Assembly: GCF_027744825.2 (NCBI RefSeq)
Contig: NC_071336.1
Location: 10,293,001 to 10,357,000, forward strand
Reading direction: 5' to 3'
DNA from: Synchiropus splendidus
Taxonomy: Eukaryota; Chordata; Actinopteri; Syngnathiformes; Callionymidae
Length of the DNA: 64,000 nt
Positions 48,806-59,371 of this stretch are shown here, in pieces (within the stretch, counting starts at the first letter, position 1; each line of letters opens with the position of its first letter). The position numbers and the translations under genes are program-made. The notes beneath the pieces were generated by a model, which saw only the letters and a list, made by a program, of their open reading frames with translations, made no database searches and was not told where the DNA came from.

Positions 48806-50138
48806 ATCTGTGTATTACAGAGACGTGGCTATCATCGTTAGCACCGCAGCATCGCAGTGGTCGCGTTGGACTGATTCCAACTCCTGCGTGCGGACAGGAC
48901 GTCAAACATCAGTAATAGGAAAGGAGGGGGCTTAGCTGCATTTGTGAACGATAGATGGTGTAACTCTGGGCACATCACTGTCAAAGAACAGCTCCGTACA
49001 AAGGAAAACCAAGCAATTAGCCGTTAGCATGAGGCTATATTACACCTCACGGGAGTTTTCTCGTGTTATCGCAGTGGTTGTTTACATCCCTCCCTCTGCT
49101 AATGGTGAAGCAGCTCGTAGGGTTCTGCTGTCAGCTGTGAGCAGGCTCCAGACACAGCGCCCTAATGCCCTTCTTCTTATCTCTGGAGACTTTTAACCGT
49201 CATCGGTTTCACCATGCCTTCACTCACCTAGCACGTCACCCTGCAAAACCAGAGACAATCCCTGGGCAAATCTGACCTCAACTTGGTCCTCCTCAAGCCA
49301 GTGTATAAACCATTGGCTGAAGAAGCTCAGGACTGTTTTGACTCTACTGTGTGGGAAGTCTTCAGTGATGCCCATGGAGAGAAAACTGTCATTCTGACTG
49401 ACACCATCACAGATTATATCAGTTTCTATGCGGAGAACACTGTACCCACCAGGACTGTGCAGTGTTTAGCAAACAACAAACCATGGACTACACCAGACAT
49501 CAAAGCTCTCCAGGAGGAGAAGAAGAGGGTTTTTGTTTCTGGAGACAGAGAGGAGCTGAAGTAGGTGCAGAGACGGCTGAGGAGGAAGATTCATGAGGGG
49601 AAGAAAGTCTACGGGGATAAGATGGAGGGTCAGTAGAGGAGTCTGGAATGGCTTGAGGACCATCTCAGGCTTTAATGAGACCAAGACTCAGATTGGGGGG
49701 AATGTGGTGTGGGCAAATGACTAGAACTTTTTCTTTATTCGGTTTTACCAGCCACCTGCCTGCAACCCCTCTCAGTCCTCCATGCTGCAGCCTCCACTGC
49801 GTCCAACAATGCTCCCCTGCACCAGCGTGCACCTGACTCTCCCCCAGGTGAGGACCCAGATCACCAACAGTTCCAGGCTTCTGAAATCCTGTGTGGACCA
49901 GCTGTGAGGAATTGTCCAGTACATGTTCATCCTGAGCTTGAGGCTGGGCATCGTCCCACAGCTGTGTAAGACATTCTGCAGGGTTCCAGTGCCAAAGACC
50001 CCCACGGAAGGAGCTAAACCACTACAGGCCGGAGGCACTGAATCTGGATCCTCACCCACCTGCGCCCCCAGATGAGTTCCTCGATGGACCGACTGCAGTT
50101 TGTAATCTATTTATACTATACAATTTATTATTTACATA
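48806..50138 (+). pseudogene. Rex1/L2-like LINE, decayed endonuclease and start of reverse transcriptase
   Basis: Frames with many stops and shifts encode pieces typical of CR1/L2/Rex1-type LINE ORF2: CITETWLS (endonuclease motif, about 48810), SREFSRVIAVVVYIPPSAN (about 49050) and LLLISGDF (about 49160, the D of the GDFN motif, followed at once by a stop). The longest open piece, 49283-49564 (about 93 codons), reads ...NNKPWTTPDIKALQEEKKR..., the usual linker before the reverse transcriptase; next comes a ..RTQITNSSRLLKSCVDQL-like stretch and VPVPKTPTEG near 49990. The rest of the reverse transcriptase is lost. The RTE-like LINE is inserted at 50139-50151, and a matching 3' UTR resumes at 53459. 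Confidence 0.75.
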
Positions 50139-50151
50139 GTGTATCATTATT

Positions 50152-53100
50152 CTCCCCCTGGAACTGCAACCTTATCGTGGTGGGGGAGTTTGTGTACCTT
50201 GAATGATCCTAGGAACTATGTTGTCGGGGGCGTTATGCTCCTGGTAGGGTCTCCCATGGCAAACAGGTCCTAGGTGACGGGTCAGACTAAGAGCAGTTCA
50301 GAAGCCCCGATGACAAAACCAAAAACATCGAGGACCGTGACGTCGCCCGGCATGGCGCAGCCGGGGCCCCACCCTGGAGCCAGGCCTGGGGTTGGGGCTC
50401 GAATGCGAGCGCCTGGTGGCCGGGCCTCTGCCCATGGGGCCCGGCCGGGCCAAGCCCGAACGAATGACATGGGCCGTCCCTCCTGCGGGCCCACCACCCA
50501 CAGAGGGAGTCATAGGGGTCGGGTGCAAAGAGAACTAGGTAGCGGTCGAGGCCGGGGGGCCCGACGACCTGGTTCGTGTGGACATTCTCTGGCTCTTGGG
50601 ACATGGAATGTCACTTCGCTGGGGGGGAAAGAGCCTGAGCTTGTGCAGGAGGTTGAGAGGTACCGGCTAGATATAGTCGGGCTCTCCTCCACGCACAGCC
50701 TGGGCTCTGGAACCCAACTCCTTGAGAAAGGCTGGACCCTCTACTTTTCTGGAGTTGTCCGCGGGGAGAGGCGGCGGGCCGGCGTAGGCTTGCTCATAGC
50801 CCCGCAGCTCTGCAGCTTCGTGTTGGGGTTTACCCCGGTGAACGAGAGGGTCGCGTCCCTACGCCTACGGGTTGGGGACAGGTGTCTCACAGCGGTTGCG
50901 GCTTACGGGCCGAACAGCAGTGTAGACTACCCGGCTTTCTTGGAGTCACTGGGAGGGGTACTCGACAGTGCCCCAACCGGGGACTCCATTGTTCTACTGG
51001 GAGACTTCAACGCCCACGTGGGCAATGACAGCAAGACTTGGAGGGGCGTGATTGGGAAGAACGGCCTACCCGATCTGAACCTGAGCGGTGTTCTATTACT
51101 GGACTTCTGTGCCACCCACAGTTTGTCCATAACGAACACCATGTTTGAGCACAAGGGTGTCCATAAGTGCTCATGGCACCAGGACACCCTTGGCCGGAGG
51201 TCTATGATAGACTTTGTGATCGTGTCATCTGACCTTCGGCCACGTGTCTCGGACACTCGGGTGAAGAGAGGGGCAGAGCTGTCAACCGATCACCACCTGG
51301 TGGTGAGTGCGATCCGCTGGCAGGGGAGGAAGCCGGTCAGACCGGGCAGGCCCAAACGTATTGTGAGGGTCTGCTGGGAACGCCTGGCGGAACCCACTGT
51401 CAGTGGGGTCTTTAACTCCCACCTTCGGGAGAGTTTCTCCCAGATCCCGAGGGAGGTAGGTGACATGGAGTCTGAGTGGTCCATGTTCTCCTCCTCCATT
51501 GTCAGTGCGGCTGCGCGCAGTTGTGGTCGCAATCCCCGAACCCGGTGGTGGACACCGAAAGTAAGGGATGCCGTCAGGCTGAAGAAGGAGTCCTATCGGG
51601 TCTTGATGGCCTGTGGGACTCCTGAGGCAGCTGACGTGTACCGGCAGGCCAGGCGTGCCGCTTCCCGTGCAGTCTTGGAGGCAAAAACTCGGGTCTGGGA
51701 GGAGTTCGGAGAGGCCATGGAGGAGGACTATTGGTCGGCCTCGAAGAAATTCTGGCAAACCATCCGTCGCCTCAGAAGGGGGAAGCAGTGCCTCACCAGT
51801 GCTGTTTACAGCGAGGGTGGGAGACTGCTGACCTCGACTGGTGATGTTGTCGGGCGGTGGAAAGAATACTTCGAGGGTCTCCTCAATCCCGTCGTCACGT
51901 CTTCCACTCAGGAAGCGGGGACTGAGGACTCGGATGGCTCTCTCATCACCCGGGCCGAAGTCACCGAGGTTGTTCGTAAGCTCCTCGGTGGTAGGGCCCC
52001 GGGAGTGGATGAGATCCGTCCTGAGTATCTGAAATCCCTGGATGTTGTAGGGCTGTCGTGGCTGACACGTCTCTGCAACATCGCGTGGCAGTCGAGGACA
52101 GTGCCTCTGGATTGGCAGACCGGGGTGGTGGTCCCCCTGTTTAAGAAGGGGGACCGGAGGGTGTGTTCCAACTATAGGGGGATCACACTCCTCAGCCTCC
52201 CTGGAAAGGTCTATTCCAGGGTACTAGAGAGGAGACTTCGGCCAATAGTCGAACCTCAGATCCAGGAGGAACAGTGTGGTTTTCGTCCCGGTCGTGGAAC
52301 ACTGGACCAGCTCTATACCCTCCACCGGGTGCTCGAGGGTTCATGGGAGTTCGCCCAACCAGTCCACATGTGCTTTGTGGATTTGGAGAAGGCGTTCGAC
52401 TGTGTCCCTCGCGATGTCCTGTGGGGGGTGCTCCGGGAATATGGGGTGCGGGACCCTCTGCTAGGGGCTGTCCGCTCCTTGTATGACCGGAGCAGGAGCA
52501 TGGTTCGCATTGCCGGCAGGAAATCAGACCTGTTCCCGGTGCATGTTGGTCTCCGCCAGGGCTGCCCTTTGTCACCGGTTCTGTTCATCACTTTTATGGA
52601 CAGAATTTCTAGGCGTAGCCAGGGGTCGGAGGGGATCCGGTTCGGGAACCACAGAATTTCATCTCTGCTATTTGCGGACGATGTTGTTCTGCTGGCCTCA
52701 TCGGACCGGGACCTTCAGCATGCGCTGGGTCGGTTTGCAGCCGAGTGTGAAGCGGCCGGGATGAGGATCAGTACCTCCAAGTCTGAGGCCATGGTTCTCG
52801 ACCGGAACACGGTGGTTTGCTCTCTCCAGGTTGGTGGAGAGTTCTTGCCTCAAGTGGCGGAGTTTAAGTATCTCGGGGTCTTGTTCTCGAGTGAGGGAAA
52901 AAGGGAGCGTGAGATTGATAGACGGGTTGGTGCAGCGGCAGCAGTGATGCGGTCGCTGTATCGGACCGTCGTGGTGAAGAGAGAGCTGAGTCACAAGACG
53001 AAGCTCTCGATTTACCGATCGATCTACGTTCCCACCCGAAAGGATGAGATCGCGGATACAAGCGGCTGAGATGAGTTTCCTCCGCAGGGTGGCTGGGCGC

Positions 53101-53458
53101 ACCCTTAGAGATAGGGTGAGGAGTTCGGTCATCCGGGAGGAGCTCGGGGTGGAGCCGCTGCTCCTCCACATCGAGAGGAACCAGCTGAGGTGGCTCGGGC
53201 ATCTGATCCGGATGCCCCCTGGACGCCTCCCTGGGGAGGTGTTCCGGGCATGTCCTACCGGGAGGAGACCCCGGGGAAGACCCAGGACTCGCTGGAGAGA
53301 TTATGTCTCCGGTCTGGCCTGGGAACGCCTCGGGATCCCCCGGGAGGAGCTGGAGGAGGTTTGTGCGGACCGGGAAGTTTGGGCTTCCTTGCTCCGAATG
53401 CTGCCTCCGCGACCCGACCCCGGATAAGCGGCAGAAGAAGGTGAAGGTGAAGGTGAAG
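50152..53458 (+). mobile_element. near-complete RTE-like LINE inserted in the Rex1-like remnant
   Basis: The 3.3-kb element starts ctccccctggaactgcaacc and ends in four gaaggt repeats (53437-53460, overlapping the duplication). The 13-bp sequence gtgtatcattatt flanks it at 50139-50151 and 53459-53471, the mark of target-primed reverse transcription. One long coding region with endonuclease and reverse transcriptase, a short 3' UTR, a simple-repeat tail and this total length fit the RTE group; I cannot exclude another APE-type clade. Because the same conserved 5' start is present, it looks full length. It is far GC-richer than its surroundings (about 58-60% against roughly 40% by eye). Copy 2 lies at 30737-32520 in opposite orientation. 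Confidence 0.9.
50310..53427 (+). pseudogene. LINE ORF: APE endonuclease plus reverse transcriptase, one frameshift
   Basis: The protein nicks target DNA and copies its RNA there. The frame is open from 50274; the first ATG is at 50310. Residue numbers count from 50274: a Pro/Gly/Arg-rich head to about 100; endonuclease with [10 protein letters not shown] (109-118), [12 protein letters not shown] (241-252), [11 protein letters not shown] (310-320) and STDHH (337-341); then a linker; reverse transcriptase with [17 protein letters not shown] (625-641), [11 protein letters not shown] (669-679), [10 protein letters not shown] (700-709), [10 protein letters not shown] (759-768) and FADDVVLLA (800-808). 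After IYVPT, at 53037/53038, 32 bp present in copy 2 are absent. This shifts the frame: the first frame ends at 53069, and the C-terminal part (RNQLRWLGHLIRMP, then RPRTRWRDYV) continues from about 53044 to 53427 in another frame. The core motifs are intact, so the copy is fairly young but broken. The endonuclease Glu before TH is Ser (VGLSSTH). Confidence 0.92.
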
Positions 53459-53720
53459 GTGTATCATTATTTATGGTTCATGATATTGTCTATTTACTTA
53501 TCGTTACTTATAGTTTATTTATTTTGTCATGAAATGTGTTTATATTTGATGGGTATTTATTTATGTGTCTTCTGTTGTTTGATAGCATGTGGCTTCCCTT
53601 TTTTCTTGTTGATCATTTGTGGACGTCTTTTATGTTTCTTGTGTTTCTTTCATATCCTTATATGTCAGTGTCTTGGCTGCTGTGAATTCCCCTCTGTGGG
53701 ACTAATAAATACCATCTTAT
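53459..53720 (+). mobile_element. 3' UTR of the interrupted Rex1-like LINE
   Basis: After the second copy of the 13-bp duplication the sequence continues as AT-rich DNA ending gctgctgtgaattcccctct then gtgggactaataaat, the typical end of fish Rex1/L2-type LINEs and similar to 25430-25450. It is therefore the downstream half of the host LINE split by the RTE-like insertion. Between motif 0 (50.0 kb) and this UTR most of the reverse transcriptase is missing, so the host LINE was already deleted or is a rearranged copy. Confidence 0.65.
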
Positions 53721-54094
53721 GTGATCTAATATTAATTTAATATCATTGAAATTATTAAATGGTTATCTGAAAACTGTAGTCCATTCTGTATGCACCTATT
53801 TTGACTAGCAAACAGAAATAACAATAGGGATATGTCGATATTATCCAAACACAATTATGATTTCCTATACCAAAATGTGCATCTAATTTCAGGCCACATC
53901 ACGCAGGTACTGTATATGCTGTCCTGAAATTGACACATTAATTATTGCTATTGTAATGTCTATACTAAACATGTATGTCAAAGTGAGACCACTGAATTTA
54001 CACAAAAACAAGGGTTTCTACGCACAGGGGCCCCCACTTTTTCCGCTGGTGAGCGACTTATAATTGGGATTTTCTACTTCCGCCTGAAGAGCAC
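53721..54094. other. unassigned non-coding stretch
   Basis: AT-rich sequence with no gene or repeat that I can recognise. Confidence 0.4.
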
Positions 54095-54382
54095 TTTTTA
54101 GCGTCCTGCCTCTAAAAGAGTTTATTATATCTTTAATATACAAAATAAAGCAGACAGGTGAAAAGGAGGAACCAAATGCGTCACCTAACTGTATGGGATA
54201 ACATGAATGAAACCGAGGGAAAACTAGTGGAGGAACATGGATGGTCTGACCCCACGTACTGGAACCAGGAAGCTTAAATAGAGCTGATACCCAGGGATTG
54301 TAGGTTGGTTCCAGTCAGGTGTCATTATCTGTCAACAGAACAGAACAGCAACAAGGGAGCAAAGCCCTTTCACAGTGTGACA
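54095..54382 (-). mobile_element. LTR-like fragment, probably a related family
   Basis: In minus orientation it starts tgtcacactgtgaaaggg, contains gactggaaccaacctacaat, agctctatttaagcttcctg (a TATTTAA-like box) and ends near a polyadenylation-like tatattaaagatataataaa. The order of start, TATA-like box and AATAAA resembles an LTR cut before its U5 end. It does not share enough blocks to be put in the five-copy LTR family. It abuts the MITE at 54383. Confidence 0.4.
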
Positions 54383-54520
54383 CTGATGAGGTTTGCTGAA
54401 ACGCTTGTTTGTTTTCATGAGTGTAAGGTTTCATTGAAATAATTGTTCTAAGCCAAGCATTCCCATCTAGTGGGCTCTGAAAAAAAGGACACTGTTTCAT
54501 GAAACCTAACTGGCCCATTA
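54383..54520. repeat. CATGAAAC MITE family, copy next to an LTR fragment
   Basis: It begins ctgatgaggtttgctgaaac, has the centre taaggtttcattgaaataat and tgttctaagccaagcattcc, then the well kept right arm catctagtgggctctgaaaa and ggacactgtttcatgaaacc. The left arm is diverged. Confidence 0.65.
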
Positions 54521-57362
54521 CAGCAAATCACATTGGCTGCGAGCAGCAGAGCAGGCCAATTACGGCAGCTGCTGCACCAAGGGACAAAGAGGTTTTCACT
54601 GACCAAGATGGTGAACCACATCAGCATCTTCAACTGATCACGTACTGATTCACACTTGGGTTCTAAATTCAGAATCATGGCAGGATTGAGTTGTGCACTC
54701 CTGTGTGTACAACAAGCATTGGATTCATTCTCTCAACCAACTTCTCACAGGGACTTTAAGAGACTGGATGTTTTTGTTTTCTTTTACAAGAACTGATTCA
54801 CAGATCATTTAATTAGCTTTGTGTTCTTTTTCTTTCACATTCTTTTATTGATTACAGCCAGAAACTAATTGAGTACTGTGAACTTTTTATCTAGAAAATA
54901 AATAATTTCATTAAACTTAAATTGGATTAAAAAACTTACAAATGAGTCCACTTTAACAATGTTCCACATAATCAAGCTGGAACCGAATTATGCATCAACC
55001 TGCAGCGCAGAAGGTTGACTTCAGTGTCCACATTAATCTCTTAAGAATGGTCAACAGTACAAAATACAGGATGTAATGTGTCAGGAAAAACAAAGGGACG
55101 CCTCATTTTCCAGGTGAGTTTTGACACTGCTGTTTCTCTGATACGTCCTGTTTGTTTACCTGGTGGGTATCGGGACACGTTTCAGGCAAACTTCAGGGCT
55201 GAAAGGCTCCTGCCTATTTCTTATGACGCTGTACATCTTTTGAGGAGAACCATCTTATACCATACTTGGGCCTTAACTTTTACTAGTGTTACATAAGCAC
55301 TAGTAAAACATTGTGCTTGAACATAAACCCTTAGTTCGGCAAGAACCGGGATGTTGTCGATACTCGCATTGTCATACTGATACCACAACAAATTTGGATT
55401 ATATTCGGATTTGGCATCTTGAGTATCGATACTTTTCAGACTACTGTTTTTGACAGCCTTAATAGCCTCACAGCTTTGATGTAATGTACCACTGTGAGGA
55501 TCCCAAAATGTAAACAGCGTCTCTCACGTCTATACCAAGGAGCTTTAGGTTTCTATTTCAGAGCAGCAAGTGATGATGAAAGAAACAGCAGCTCTCATAG
55601 TGCTCAAAATATTGGTGGAACAATCCAGGGAACACGGGACACGGTACGCTCATGTGATCAAGTGGTTGATCCAGGGTAAATAGCGGATGTGTTCAAAAAG
55701 TCGCTAAAATGAAATGGCCTGCGGTGCAAACTGCCACTTCTTCTCAGGTGAATTCTCCATGTAATGTCGGAGGCAACTGAGTGCGCCTGTCAATGTATGT
55801 TTAATTGCTGAACGTAAAACCCACGAATAACCTTCAGATGAACCGAGTTCTAACTTGAAACAAAGGTGTGTGGGTGCTTCAAGACAAGTGTGCATAGCTT
55901 TGTGATTGGGTGCGTATGATGTCGGGAGTGTGTAATTACAGACAGATTACTGGGGGAAGCAGAGAGCATCAAACAGCTTTTGATGGGATTAAGCTGGGAT
56001 TGAACACCCTTTTACTCAGTGCCACTGCAACTGCCTTTATAACTCACAGGTTTGAATATTCAAAAACTTTGCACCCTCACAAAAAAGTATTTGTGTTCAG
56101 GTCTCAAGGTCACACATAGTAAAGCACAACGGATCACTTCCTGCCAAGGAATTGGCGTTGAATTAACCTTATGATGGGTTTCTTCCAACGGCTTTTCAAC
56201 ACTGCAACTAGGTTTCCCATGGCTGTTAATGAAACTCACTTTGCCCATATGAAACAGTACTTGACAGCCTGGTACGTGATTTGTTAATTTATTCAAATTG
56301 TGCTTCTAATGTTAGATGTCTTGGATTCCCTGTCGCGATCTTTTATCTCACAGGTTTTAATCTAGATCCACCTAATGCGTTAGAACAAGTTGTCTGCCAT
56401 GAGTCTAAATAGTTTCTGTCGTTTTTATCTTTGAGGCCATTCATACCTGGTTGGTTAAAAACAATGTTCTGTTCGGTTCTGTTCCTCAATTGCGAGAAGG
56501 AGGCCTCGCCCTAGGCAGCCACTGGTGCATAATCTGCCCTGGTAGAGAATGTGGAGAGCACGCAATTCGTGCTACACATGGTGTAGTGATACTCCCTTTG
56601 GATGAAAGGTCAGCTGATTGCTGAATGACATTTACTGTACTGTTATTTCTTGTATAAATTGGATGGTCTTTGGATAATTCTTGTTTAGATCTCCATCAGC
56701 AAGCAGTTTATAGTTTTCGTGCTGTGATGAAATAAAACCACAACAAATATTTTTTACAACTAGCCATATGCCACATGCAATACAGATATGCGTATAAAAA
56801 TAAATGCCAAAACAGCGCTCAATAAAATGACATAAAACCAGGATACTTCACAACTAAATCCCAATTACTCCCAAGCTGTCTGCGGTAATGGGTTTCCATG
56901 AGTGTCCAAATTCTTGCCATGGTTGGATAAAACCAAAATGGTCATTACAGCAGCAAGGGGCATTTGTGTTAAAATATCAGTGAGTGAAATGGGAATTCAA
57001 ACCATTATTTCATCGGTGCATATCCCTGAAACAGTCTTTGGTTCAATTGCACTGGCCACTGCTAATAGAACCGGATTATTATTCGTGAAGTTGGTGTCTG
57101 GTTTGGCTGTTGCGTGGTTTTGCTGTTTTAGCTTTCACCTCTTGACTCACAGCTAAATCCACCTTGTTTATGCCCTCAAAACTCCATTGATGTATAAGAC
57201 GTCTTCTTGCAAAAAATGGTGTGTCTTGTTGAGTGTGATGTTTTAGAAGTGCTTGAAATCGTTTTGACAGGCCATGCATGTCATTGAACTACTAAAATGC
57301 AAAAAGTCCATCCTTTCATCTATCAAATCCTCAACAGTGGGAGGAGCAAATGAAGGATATAA
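54521..57362. other. unassigned non-coding stretch
   Basis: No gene or clear repeat is recognised. Open frames on both strands are under 85 codons and lack motifs. Confidence 0.4.
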
Positions 57363-57432
57363 GGGCGTTGGACAAAACACCTTAAAGCTAAAATAAGCTT
57401 TAAGGTGTTTCCATTATTTTGTCCAACCCCTA
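57363..57432. mobile_element. tiny palindromic mini-element
   Basis: The arms are gttggacaaaacaccttaaa + gct on the left (57366-57388) and agctttaaggtgttt...gtccaac on the right (57397-57427), with a short aaaata loop. The right arm has ten extra bases, ccattatttt, before gtccaac. Outer ends read agggcg / cccct and TA lies on both sides, which would fit a Tc1/mariner-type target, but with only about 70 bp this is inference. A lone right arm lies at 32545-32582. If the extra ten bases belong to the family end, the left arm lost them. Confidence 0.65.
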
Positions 57433-59149
57433 TATGTAAATGGTCAAGGGTAATAACTGAACACATTGACTATTATTTCACTGCGGCAAAATCTATAGAA
57501 AGTGTGTAGAATGTTTTTGTGTTGGTTCTTGCAGAACTGACATCCATAAACTGACTGACACCGAAGGAGGGTGTCTTTCTATTGGCATTTCCGCACAAAT
57601 CCACTCTCCTGTGCCCCACATTTTATCCTTAACTGTTGTTCTTCAGACACATATGTGTTAGTCTTCAGCTTTACAATGTGTTTGACATTTGCTCACAAGC
57701 GCAGTACTCTATATTTGCTCGTGCCTGGCTGTATGTCCGTAAACGTAATGGTAGCTCAAGGGAATGTCTATTATCTGCTACGACAGACCTGCTGTCTGGA
57801 TATTACAGACGATCAACTATATAAAGGTCATATCTTCACTATGAATGAAGGTTTTACTCAGTTTATCAGAGCGTTTCCAGTCCTGAAATCACAGCAGAAC
57901 CTCCAGGGTTTTAACCGATCACAAAGGTAGCAAGAGTTGTGCATGAGGGCTGTGTTCCTTTGTTAGCAGAATACCACATGAAATGGGCAAATTTGTTTCT
58001 TTCTTCTTTGATATTCTGTATGTTCATTTGGTTTCACGAACATTCTTAAAAATTCTTTAGACCAACAGGCACATCTATTCACCTGCTCTGTTTCTTCATG
58101 GTGTCTGGGGATCCTTACTTTTGCAGTATTTGCGTTCCTGTTTTTTACGTTTTAAGCTGCAGTGGGTGACGTTGGAAACACTCCTAGTGGTTCTCGTCCT
58201 CTCTGGGCATTTTCTCATCAGACTCGGGCCAGTACCCTACCACTTCTGAAGGCTTCCTACAAGAAGATCTGTTTTATTTTTACAACACAGATTCCCTATT
58301 TTCATACATGATTATAATAGAATTCCCTTCCAATGATGCCCCAGTTGTCCTACCTTCTGCAGTCTTAAGGTTGCTTCCAGATGTTCTGTTGCTATAGACA
58401 GCATTGAAGTTGTTATACTTCGAGTAAGTTCAACGCTGAGAGAGGATCTACAGGGAGACTCAATAAGTCAACCTTTCAGCTGCACACAGTCCTCAGAAGC
58501 TCTGGATGAGCCATGCCACAGTCTCTCATCCAGGACAAGAAGAAAGCAAATATACAAAGACCTCAAACTGGAGTGCAACTTCATGTGGATGGGAAACTCA
58601 ACCTCTCTTTCTCACCCTCACCCAGGAAGGCAAACCCTGCAGCGACTATGGCTGGTATATAAAAATCGATAGATAAAAGCCAGATTGAAGTGTGGAGGAA
58701 GTATGGCTTGGAGACCCCATCCAGGAAGAATCCTTTGTGATAGTTATCTCCCCTCTCCCAAACCTTTTCACTGGGTGCTTAAATAGAATATATTTGAAAT
58801 ATACAGTATATTCTTTCCATAGCTAAAACAACAGAAACAACTACCAGTAAAGCTTCACCACTTCACCACTAGCTTGCAACACAGACTCATTGGTTCATAC
58901 CATACAATACAGATGTTAACATTTGGACCTCTATGTGTTTTTCGTAGGTGCAAGTGATAATAATATGCCAACTGTTTTTTGTTTTGTTTGTCATTAAATT
59001 GGAAAAAAAACAATAGTGCCCAGCAATGGAAAGGGTTGCACAGACCTCTCTATCAACTAGTCTGCTTTTAATAGCAATTGACATGTTGTAATGTAGAATG
59101 AAAGGAGCATGATCCCATGTCAATTTCTAACTCCAACCTCTGTCTTTTT
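57433..59149. other. unassigned non-coding stretch
   Basis: No gene is recognised. A 119-codon plus-strand frame at 57571-57930 has no domain. I see no repeat. Confidence 0.4.
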
Positions 59150-59371
59150 TGTTTTTACAAAAGAGATTTGAGAGAGAGGTTACCATGTGGTCGTGAAGCA
59201 ACCATCTGGAAGCGCAGACTGGAACCCAGGTGTAGAAATCAGTGGAGTCTGATCAGCGGAATGGGATCCAGCTGTGCTGCTGTGAAGCTGAAGAGAGAGA
59301 GAGAAAAGGAAATGACGAACAGGAACACTGGACAGAACAAAATAAAAGCACAATAGAAACGGAACATGACA
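59150..59371 (-). mobile_element. LTR family member 5, 5' fragment only
   Basis: In minus orientation it begins tgtcatgttccg at 59371 and carries the family blocks attgtgcttttattttgtt, cagcttcacagcagcacagc, acacctgggttccagtctgc, ccagatggttgcttcac and ggtaacctctctctcaaat, matching about 41990-42200 of member 4. It stops near 59150, so about two thirds are missing. A short agagagagag tract lies inside. Confidence 0.75.
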
